Assembly: GCA_032615215.1 (NCBI GenBank)
Contig: CP128433.1
Location: 3,741,501-3,805,500 of the forward strand
DNA: 64,000 bases
Origin: Microbulbifer sp. MKSA007
GTDB taxonomy: Bacteria > Pseudomonadota > Gammaproteobacteria > Pseudomonadales > Cellvibrionaceae
Direction of reading: 5' to 3'
Positions 57,785 to 64,000 of this stretch are shown one piece after another. Every line of letters starts with the position of its first letter. Positions within the stretch are counted from its first letter, which is position 1. The notes beneath the pieces were generated by a model. The model saw only the letters and a program-made list of their open reading frames with translations. It searched no databases and was not told the DNA's origin. Position numbers and translations under genes: made by a program.

Positions 57785-58729
57785 TTATTGCTGCCTACTG
57801 GCCTCATCTGGCATTGCCAGATGCAACAACAGCGCGCGCTTGTCGTCAGCCGCCAGGGCACGGCCGACATTATTGTTGTCGAGGATAACGAAAATACCCT
57901 GCTCTCCGACTGCCAGCCCCTCGCCCTTTCCATAGCGGGTTTCTTCATAAACCCGCTCGGGAGATTCTTCAAGGGCGCGATAATCCAGGCACCACTCGGC
58001 TTCCAGGCTAGGAAGTGCCCTGCGGCACACGGCGTGGGCGTTGCGCTCCAAGGTAAAGAGTGCGCCGTCGTGGTAATTCAATCCCGCCAAGTCCTCTGAA
58101 CGGCCAGCAAAGTCCAGGCCATCTACTTGAGGCAGGGTCAGTGTGCTGGCCTCGCCATCTGCATTAAGCCTCAACAAACCACGGGGTTCGCGCTCCATGG
58201 CCACCCAGAAAGTATCGTCGGCTTTCACCAACCCCTCGCTGGAAGCATTGGTCTTCTTTAGAAACCCCTGGGACCTGGCTAATGCCGACCAGCTATGCTC
58301 CTGCCAGCGTGCATTTCCCTCGATATCTACGATGGCAATTCGGTTGTAATGCTCACTGACCAGATAGACCTGGCCATCGCTACAGGTAACACCTTCAAAG
58401 TCCAGATCTCCTGCCGGGCGGAACAACTCCTTGAAGCCTTCCCAAGCGCTGACAGGCTCATCCTGCTCCGGTATCCCAAGGCCGCTTAAGCGAAGATGTG
58501 ATACCAGGTCGGCACTGCCATCGCTAAATTCAAGCGTGTAGATCTCTTCAGAATTCTTATCGGAGACTGCCAGCAGACTTCCAGAACAGAAACTTAAGCC
58601 GGAAATATCCAGGCCTGCACTACTATCAACCCAATAGCTGGCCAGCAACCTAGCCGGGGTAATTTCTGCGGCTATCGCCAATGGCGACAACAGCACGGAT
58701 AGAACACTGAAGAGAGTACGCTTGATCAC
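57785..58729 (-). CDS. secreted phytase-like beta-propeller protein, paralogue 3
   Basis: The 314-residue paralogue begins MIKRTLFSVLSVLLSPLAIA and then AEITPARLLASYWVDSSAG. It keeps FEGVTCSDGQVYLVSEHYN, WVAMEREPRGLLRLN and LFTLERNAHAVCRRALP. It is 11 bases after yajQ, so it probably belongs to the yaeQ-yajQ transcript. Codon use looks closer to the housekeeping genes than in the other two copies. Confidence 0.77.
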   Translation of the reverse strand: MIKRTLFSVLSVLLSPLAIAAEITPARLLASYWVDSSAGLDISGLSFCSGSLLAVSDKNSEEIYTLEFSDGSADLVSHLRLSGLGIPEQDEPVSAWEGFKELFRPAGDLDFEGVTCSDGQVYLVSEHYNRIAIVDIEGNARWQEHSWSALARSQGFLKKTNASSEGLVKADDTFWVAMEREPRGLLRLNADGEASTLTLPQVDGLDFAGRSEDLAGLNYHDGALFTLERNAHAVCRRALPSLEAEWCLDYRALEESPERVYEETRYGKGEGLAVGEQGIFVILDNNNVGRALAADDKRALLLHLAMPDEASRQQ

Positions 58730-58740
58730 TGCAAAACCAA

Positions 58741-59223
58741 TTAATCGCGGAAGTTATTAAACTGCAATGGCTGTTCCAGCTCTTTACCGCGTAACAAGGC
58801 GATCACCTGCTGCAAGTCATCGCGCTTCTTGCCAGTAACACGCACCTGCTCACCCTGAATGGCAGCCTGCACCTTGAGCTTTTCATCTTTGATCAGCTTA
58901 ACAATCTTTTTTGACAGTTCTTTGTCAAGGCCATTTTTCAGGGTCACGTCCAATTTGACCTGCTTGCCGGATTGCTCTTTATCACCTACATCCATCGCCA
59001 GTGGATCGATATCGCATTTGATCAGTGCGCCGCGCAGCATATCCACCATCTGGTCTACCTGCATGTCCACTTCAGCGCGAACTACCAGGGAGAACTCACT
59101 CATCTCCACTTCCGCATCCACACCTTTAAAGTCAAAGCGGTTGGTAATAGTACGATTCACCTGATCCACAGCGTTGGTGAGTTGATGCTTATCCACTTCA
59201 GATACAATGTCAAAAGAAGGCAT
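58741..59223 (-). CDS. yajQ: YajQ family cyclic di-GMP-binding protein
   Basis: The 160-residue protein is full-length YajQ (MPSFDIVSEVDKHQLTNAVD, NRFDFKGVDAEVE, AAIQGEQVRVTGKKRDDLQ). Relatives bind cyclic di-GMP or nucleotides and alter virulence and motility gene expression. It lies 14 bases after yaeQ and 11 before a phytase-like gene. Confidence 0.95.
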   Translation of the reverse strand: MPSFDIVSEVDKHQLTNAVDQVNRTITNRFDFKGVDAEVEMSEFSLVVRAEVDMQVDQMVDMLRGALIKCDIDPLAMDVGDKEQSGKQVKLDVTLKNGLDKELSKKIVKLIKDEKLKVQAAIQGEQVRVTGKKRDDLQQVIALLRGKELEQPLQFNNFRD

Positions 59224-59237
59224 TAAGTTGTCTGCTC

Positions 59238-59774
59238 CTATTTCCAGGTTTCCGGAGTAATCTCCGCGTTGTTGTCACTATCAGCCAGCCAGATATGGCC
59301 ATCCTGAATGGTTGCACTCAGGTCCATATTGCGCTCAGCCATAGCCGCCAATTGCTCAGTGGCATCAGCGGCTAAATGGTAGACGGTAAGGTTATCAAAG
59401 CGCTCCAATTGGCTGGCCTGTTTCTGCCACCAGATTGGTGCTGCACGGCGCCCGTAACTGTATACGATAACGCGCTTCGAGCGGTTGCAGGCTTTGCGAA
59501 TTCGTTCCTCAGTGGGAAGCCCCACTTCAATCCAGAGATCGATTTCCCCGCTCAAGTTCTTTTGCCACAGATCCGCTTCCTCATCGGAGGACAATCCCCG
59601 GGTAAACTCGAGCGTTTCCGCCGCATTGTGTGCAAAAGCCAGTAGGCGCACCATCATACGCTCATCTGTTTCCGAGGGATGTCGCGCCAAAGTGAGCGGA
59701 TGTTCGGCGTAATAATCCCTGTCCATATCGGATATCTGGACTTTGGCCTTAAATATTGTTGCTTTTAACGCCAT
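59238..59774 (-). CDS. yaeQ: YaeQ family protein
   Basis: The 178-residue protein matches YaeQ (MALKATIFKAKVQISDMDRDYY, HPSETDERMMVRLLAFA, WIEVGLPTEERIRKACNRS), a PD-(D/E)XK-like fold of unknown function, linked in other bacteria to haemolysin or transcription-elongation phenotypes. I chose ATG 59774, which has GGAG just upstream. A longer frame upstream would overlap the lemA control region. It is divergent from lemA. Confidence 0.92.
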   Translation of the reverse strand: MALKATIFKAKVQISDMDRDYYAEHPLTLARHPSETDERMMVRLLAFAHNAAETLEFTRGLSSDEEADLWQKNLSGEIDLWIEVGLPTEERIRKACNRSKRVIVYSYGRRAAPIWWQKQASQLERFDNLTVYHLAADATEQLAAMAERNMDLSATIQDGHIWLADSDNNAEITPETWK

Positions 59775-59860
59775 TTTGGCTCCATGGTGATGCCTTCTCC
59801 AGCGCCGGGAGTCAGGCGGACTATTCTTGATGGGTTCACGTGAGAATAAGGATATTCCGC

Positions 59861-60721
59861 ATGACCTCTGCGCTCCCCAGCGGCTGGCCCTTTTGGCAGA
59901 GCTCACTGCTACTGCTGCTGGCAACCACCCTCAGCGGCTGTGGTGTCAACAATATCCCAACCTACGACGAGCAGGTTAAAGCCACCTGGGCCCAGGTTCA
60001 AAACCAATACCAGCGCCGTGCCGATCTGATTCCCAATCTGGTGCAAACCGTAAAAGCTTACGCATCCCACGAACGGGAAACCCTACAAGCCGTCACTGAG
60101 GCTAGGGCCAAAGTCAGCTCTCTCCAGGTTGACGGCAACCTTCTCAATGACCCAGCCAAGCTGCAACAGTTCGAAGCAGCACAAGGCCAGTTAACCAGCG
60201 CGCTATCCCGCCTTATGTTGGTGGTAGAGCGATACCCCGACCTCAAAGCCAACCAGAACTTCCTCACACTGCAATCTCAGTTAGAGGGCACCGAAAACCG
60301 CATCAGTGTCGCGCGCCGGGATTATATCCAGGCTGTAGAGCGCTACAACCGCGAGATTCGCACTTTTCCAGGAAGAATCTGGCATGCCGTGCTCTACAGG
60401 GATATGCCGCTTCGAGAAACTTTCGAAGCCACCAATGAAGATGCCGATAAGGCACCTGAGGTTAAGGAGTCTCTGAATAACTCCATGATACCTCTGGCAT
60501 GCAGAGCGGTTCACAATCAAGGCGCGGCTTCGCAGGAATGTCTAGACCTTTCAAGAAGTCGTAACGCGGAGTGTGAATCGCTCTGCAAGCCCCGAAGGGC
60601 GGGCCTTGAAGGCCACAGCTGCTGTGTTGCAGCTCTTGCAAAGGGCTACGGCCATTCGCGGCGAGCTGCGCCTAACATCTGCAGCCTTCAAGACCCGCAG
60701 AGGTATTACGGAGTTATTTAG
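59861..60721 (+). CDS. lemA: LemA family lipoprotein with a MITE-encoded tail
   Basis: LemA proteins are membrane-anchored helical proteins of unclear function. The lipobox TTLSGC (Cys27) follows a signal helix. Conserved motifs include RADLIPNLVQTVKAYASHE, LMLVVERYPDLKANQNF and FPGRIW, ending FEATNEDADKAPEVK. A normal LemA ends there. Here an insertion replaces the last codons, and about 85 unrelated residues follow before the stop. Joining the flanks (GAGGTTAAC TTC CAA TAG) gives the expected native end EVNFQ. The core is intact, so the protein may still work. Two TPM-domain genes follow, the common lemA-TPM cluster. Confidence 0.88.
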   Translation: MTSALPSGWPFWQSSLLLLLATTLSGCGVNNIPTYDEQVKATWAQVQNQYQRRADLIPNLVQTVKAYASHERETLQAVTEARAKVSSLQVDGNLLNDPAKLQQFEAAQGQLTSALSRLMLVVERYPDLKANQNFLTLQSQLEGTENRISVARRDYIQAVERYNREIRTFPGRIWHAVLYRDMPLRETFEATNEDADKAPEVKESLNNSMIPLACRAVHNQGAASQECLDLSRSRNAECESLCKPRRAGLEGHSCCVAALAKGYGHSRRAAPNICSLQDPQRYYGVI

Positions 60722-60728
60722 AGGCTCC
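60466..60728. mobile_element. MITE inserted in the 3' end of lemA
   Basis: The 263-bp element has terminal inverted repeats of about 31 bp (60466-60496 and 60698-60728, 27 of 31 identical) starting GGAG(T/C)CTCT. It is flanked by TTAA (60462-60465) and TCAA (60729-60732), an imperfect 4-bp YTAR duplication as made by IS5-type transposases. It encodes no transposase. Internal palindromes (such as CACAGCTGCTGTG) make it strongly structured. The family is inferred. Confidence 0.82.
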
Positions 60729-60763
60729 TCAACTTCCAATAGACAGGCGCCATCGACCCCAAA

Positions 60764-61510
60764 ATGAACCGCCCCAGTCTTGCCATAACCACCCTGATCG
60801 CTCTGGTCTGTGCCTTAGCAGCCTGGGCCGATGTACAGTTTCCAGCGCTTTCCGGCCGGGTAGTAGATCAGGGAGAGTTGTTAAAGGCCGATGAGAGATA
60901 CCAACTTACTGAGTTGATACAGCAGTATGAGCGCGACAGCGACAATCAGCTGGTTGTCGCCACCATCCCCGAGCTTCAGGGCATCACTATAGAGGAGTAT
61001 GCCAACCAACTGGCACGCAAGTGGAAGCTAGGAAAAAAAGATAAGGACAATGGAGTGCTTTTCCTGATTGCGCCCAATGATAGAAAGGTCCGTATCGAAG
61101 TAGGTTACGGCCTGGAAGGAGCCCTAACCGATGCACTGGCGGCAAATATTATCCAAACCAAAGTACTGCCAGAGTTTCGCAATGGCGATTTTAGCGGCGG
61201 AATCAATGCAGGAGTTCGATCAATTATCGCCGCGACAAAAAATGAATATGTCGCTGAACCCGTAGAAACCAAAGAGGGACGCCGAATTGCTGTACTGGTC
61301 GGCGTATTCCTTCTGCTGGTCATGCTACACCTCTTCGGCAGTGCCGCACTGGGTTCACCTGTACAGAGCCGCATTTTTAAGCGGGGGCGCTACGGCGGCT
61401 ACTATGGTGGAGGTGGATTTGGCGGAGGTCTATCCGGCGGCAGCTCTGGGGGCGGGTTTAGCGGGGGCGGCGGAGGTTTTGGCGGAGGGGGCGCATCGGG
61501 AGGATGGTAA
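60764..61510 (+). CDS. TPM domain-containing YgcG-like protein
   Basis: The 248-residue protein has a signal peptide (to about AAWA), a TPM domain (ALSGRVVDQGELL, LVVATIPELQGITIEEYANQLA, VLFLIAPNDRKVRIEVGYGLEG), a transmembrane helix (about 172-190) and a Gly/Ser-rich tail. TPM proteins cluster with LemA. Some show phosphatase activity, and the cellular role is unsettled. The Gly-rich tail typifies YgcG-type members. It overlaps the next TPM gene by one base. Confidence 0.88.
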   Translation: MNRPSLAITTLIALVCALAAWADVQFPALSGRVVDQGELLKADERYQLTELIQQYERDSDNQLVVATIPELQGITIEEYANQLARKWKLGKKDKDNGVLFLIAPNDRKVRIEVGYGLEGALTDALAANIIQTKVLPEFRNGDFSGGINAGVRSIIAATKNEYVAEPVETKEGRRIAVLVGVFLLLVMLHLFGSAALGSPVQSRIFKRGRYGGYYGGGGFGGGLSGGSSGGGFSGGGGGFGGGGASGGW

Positions 61511-62121
61511 TGCTCACCAATACTTATCAACGCCAGGTAGCAGAGGCAATCAAGGAAGTAGAGTCCCGCACCGACGCTGAAGTCATGGCTGTGGTCGCCA
61601 AGGAAGCCGACAACTACCTTTATATCTCTACTCTATGGGCCGCATTCCTAACACTGTTAGTCTCCCCTCTGATCGAATTCCTGCCGTTCTGGATCAACCT
61701 CCAACAGGCGGTGATGCTTCAGTGGATTTTATTTATTGTCCTGGCAGTAATATTCCGCTGGCGCCCCATCACCATGCGCCTGGTACCAAAGAAAATAAAA
61801 TTCTGGCGAGCTTCAAATTTAGCCCGCAGGCAATTTCTGGAGCAGGATTTACACGCAACCAAGGACCGACTCGGGCTACTGATATTTGTTTCAGAAGCCG
61901 AACACTATGTAGAAATACTGGCCGACAGAGGCATTGCCCAACACATCACCAATGACAACTGGCAGAGAGTAGTTGAAAATTTTGTGCAACAAATCAAGCG
62001 GGGAAAAGCTGGAGAGGCATTACTGGCATGTATTGAGCAATGCGGAGATCTACTTCACGAAGCGATACCCACCAGCACCATTAAAGATGAACTGCCGAAT
62101 CATCTAGTCGTCATCAATTAA
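61510..62121 (+). CDS. TPM domain-containing membrane protein
   Basis: The protein of about 203 residues has two central transmembrane helices (LWAAFLTLLVSPLIEFL and WILFIVLAVIF) and a C-terminal TPM-like domain (GLLIFVSEAEHYVEILADRGI). I chose ATG 61510 (TAATG overlap with the upstream stop) because GGAGG lies six bases upstream. The in-frame ATG at 61504 has no spacing to it. It is the last gene of the lemA cluster. Confidence 0.85.
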   Translation: MLTNTYQRQVAEAIKEVESRTDAEVMAVVAKEADNYLYISTLWAAFLTLLVSPLIEFLPFWINLQQAVMLQWILFIVLAVIFRWRPITMRLVPKKIKFWRASNLARRQFLEQDLHATKDRLGLLIFVSEAEHYVEILADRGIAQHITNDNWQRVVENFVQQIKRGKAGEALLACIEQCGDLLHEAIPTSTIKDELPNHLVVIN

Positions 62122-62272
62122 ATCCCCGTATCCCCCAAAACTGGCAACACCAACTTATTCAAGTTTCAAAACGAAACTCCACGCCATACCAACCTACCCT
62201 CATATTGTGACTTGAATCATCAACTAAGCTGCCTAAAGGCATAAAACCCATAAGTAAACTCTGTACAAGAAG

Positions 62273-62758
62273 ATGATTCCGACTAAAACCCTATTGCAGC
62301 TTTTCAGTATTACTCTTCTGTTACTGGCATCTGGATTCAGTGCCGCTCTCTGGTCTCAAGAACTACAAAAGAAAAATACGACTTCGACAATCGGGGACGG
62401 TAACTTCCCGGGCACTCGTATAGCCTCCCCTCGCCCAAAGCAAGCCACGACCCGCTTCCTGCCAGCATTGGGTAACAGTGATAAATTAACATTTCATGTC
62501 GAGCATCAGTGCAGCAACCACATTGGCGATCTCGACGCCCTCAGAATGGAATGGGCCATCAGTAACCGGCAAGTGAATTTTCCGACTTGGGACCCCAGCA
62601 GTACCAAGCCGGAGTCCGAAAAGTTACCAGCTGCCCCCACTGAGGTTGTATTCGTACCTACTATTTATGGCGGAAAAGTAATTTATACAAAGCTGACTGG
62701 GAAAATCTATATGGAAGTCAATATAGCCTTCGGTACTGATCTTGAAGTACCAGACTAA
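62273..62758 (+). CDS. exported hypothetical protein
   Basis: The 161-residue protein has an N-terminal hydrophobic helix (about 8-28) and then a mostly polar domain ending in strands VVFVPTIYGGKVIYTKLTG and VNIAFGTD. I do not recognise a family. The following gene is also exported, and the 57-base gap suggests a joint transcript. Confidence 0.6.
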   Translation: MIPTKTLLQLFSITLLLLASGFSAALWSQELQKKNTTSTIGDGNFPGTRIASPRPKQATTRFLPALGNSDKLTFHVEHQCSNHIGDLDALRMEWAISNRQVNFPTWDPSSTKPESEKLPAAPTEVVFVPTIYGGKVIYTKLTGKIYMEVNIAFGTDLEVPD

Positions 62759-62815
62759 ATTAACCCCCTTCAAAAACGAATAATGCGCAACTGATCAACT
62801 CTGCTCAAGCAACAC

Positions 62816-64000
62816 ATGACTCCCAAAGCGAAATTTTATTTATCATTCAACAAAATACTTATCAGCCTGGCCCTGATATTATTCAACAGTACATTATCAA
62901 CAACCAGCAAGGCTGATTTCATCAGTTTAAGTGGCGCTGAGACCGCCAACAATATTGCGGAGATCGATATACAAAAAAATATCCTAAACATTAGATTCGA
63001 GATATCAGCAAGCGATGCCAAACTATTTTGGCCAGGAATTGATGATACACCAGACATTTATCGACTGGCACAATCGGCAAAAACCCAACAATCTTTCGAC
63101 TTTCAAGTACTCTCTGGAAATAAGAGCATTAAGCCCAAACTCATCTCAATTCGAGTAGCCCAGAGAAAACCTAGAATTTCCCCTTTTGCTGGGCAAACCG
63201 ATCCCCGCACCGGCATAAAAATGCCGGATTTCCCGACAGATAAAAAGATTCTTTTAACTCAGCTGAAATATCCAATCGGTGGACTTTCAGTCCTGCAACT
63301 AACCCCCCATCGGTAGTGATAAGCTGGCATCCGTGACAATTGGCTTTACCAGTCGCCACGGGCAAACACCTATCAGCGGCTTTCACTACCTATCCCAAGC
63401 TGAACCACTCATTATCGACTGGAAAGACCCATGGAATACACATTTTAAGAACACCAATATTAGTCGGCATAATCGCTACCCTCTAATGTCTTTCCTCTAC
63501 GTAGAGCCCCGCCAGATACGTCATGAGATACTCGTTCGCACCAAGGACTTACTGGAGTGGACTAATCACCCTTTCGATGCCTGGCAACCATTAACACCAG
63601 AAAGTAAGGCCTTCCTGCACCACACGGTACGCAGCTATCTAAATAATAAAAATCCAACTTCTATTGATCAGTCGCCCTCACAGCCGAATAGCATTGAGAC
63701 TGTTTTTCTCCGCGCAAATAACAGCGGGTACTCACAGATTTCAGAGAATGACACTATTGAAATGGGCTCAGTGATGATTGGCTACCGGGAAAAATTTTCC
63801 ATCGATGCACTGCCTCAGAGTGTTACCGTAGACTGGAATCTATTTACCGATACGATCAACTCCGTTCCCACCCTAATTCAGGACCCCACAGGCCCATTCC
63901 CCACCCATGTAATTCCCTCATTTCCTGATATTCAGTGGCACAACTACCTATACGATTACCGACCTCCAAATAGCGATCCACTTGTAATAGAAACCCCCAG
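62816..64000 (+). pseudogene. exported protein, frameshifted and running off the window
   Basis: A signal peptide (hydrophobic LISLALILFNSTLSTTSKA) starts this frame, which stops at 63316. Removing one C from the six-C run at 63303-63308 continues QLTPIGSDKLASVTIGF and stays open without a stop to base 64000, at least 394 codons in all. The continuous part contains ISGFHYLSQAEPLIIDW and FLYVEPRQIRHEILVRT. The second half was hidden because it has no start or stop of its own. I cannot name the family. The frame break is probably a sequencing error in a C run. Confidence 0.65.

Noticed and set aside
1..64000. CRISPR arrays, rRNA, prophage or integrase genes
   Set aside because: No regularly spaced repeats, rRNA segments, integrase or phage structural genes were seen in the window.

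Overview
The window reads as chromosome of a marine gammaproteobacterium of the Cellvibrionales type, probably Microbulbifer-like. This is inferred from the rpoE-rseA-rseB-rseC/mucD-lepA-lepB-rnc-era-recO-acpS gene order, a barA/gacS kinase, an AT-hook histone-H1-like protein, and secreted CBM2 and ceramidase enzymes. No rRNA, tRNA or CRISPR array was seen. Housekeeping DNA occupies about 21-62 kb. An AT-richer, gene-poor accessory stretch runs from about 5.6 to 18 kb.

Layout. 1-1.2 kb: a DUF1415-DUF99 pair. 1.3-5.6 kb: an esterase gene with a nonsense codon, then a BlaI repressor controlling an M56/M23 fusion and a second M23 peptidase, with a likely BlaI operator. 5.8-9.3 kb: small hypothetical genes, a DUF4442 hotdog protein, a gene-free kilobase holding a possible structured RNA, and a GlxA-type regulator. 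10.5-14.6 kb: a broken Rhs/YD-repeat gene. 15.4-21.3 kb: a divergent pair of secreted enzymes, a neutral ceramidase and a 1007-residue CBM2-glycosidase-CBM2-SGNH protein. 21.4-36.3 kb: tRNA-queuosine mannosyltransferase-like protein, a beta-hydroxyacid dehydrogenase, uppP, tsaB, the H1-like gene, hemH, adk, mazG, relA, cysM and barA. 36-50 kb: acpS, recO, era, rnc, DUF4845, lepB, lepA, mucD/degP, a murein-recycling pair (mpaA, ycjG), rseC, rseB, rseA, rpoE and nadB. 50-64 kb: sdhE-ygfX, ygfZ, two paralogous membrane proteins, DUF1059, ung, a second uracil-DNA-glycosylase-fold protein, three tandem phytase-like paralogues, yajQ, yaeQ, lemA carrying a MITE, two TPM-domain genes and two unrecognised secreted proteins.

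A recurring feature is single-base frame breaks in short G/C runs: two in the Rhs gene and one each in the H1-like gene, rseA, nadB and the last gene. In every case adding or removing one base restores a full-length family member. Systematic homopolymer error in the assembly is therefore the leading explanation. The rseA case also resembles the known mucA frameshift of mucoid Pseudomonas and deserves a direct check. Two further genes (the esterase and the M56/M23 protease) carry in-frame stop codons, which homopolymer error does not explain.

Functionally the window is rich in cell-envelope maintenance: sigma-E stress signalling, periplasmic protease, signal peptidase, undecaprenyl recycling, murein endopeptidases under BlaI control, and murein peptide recycling. 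It is also rich in secreted hydrolases suited to degrading lipid and polysaccharide.
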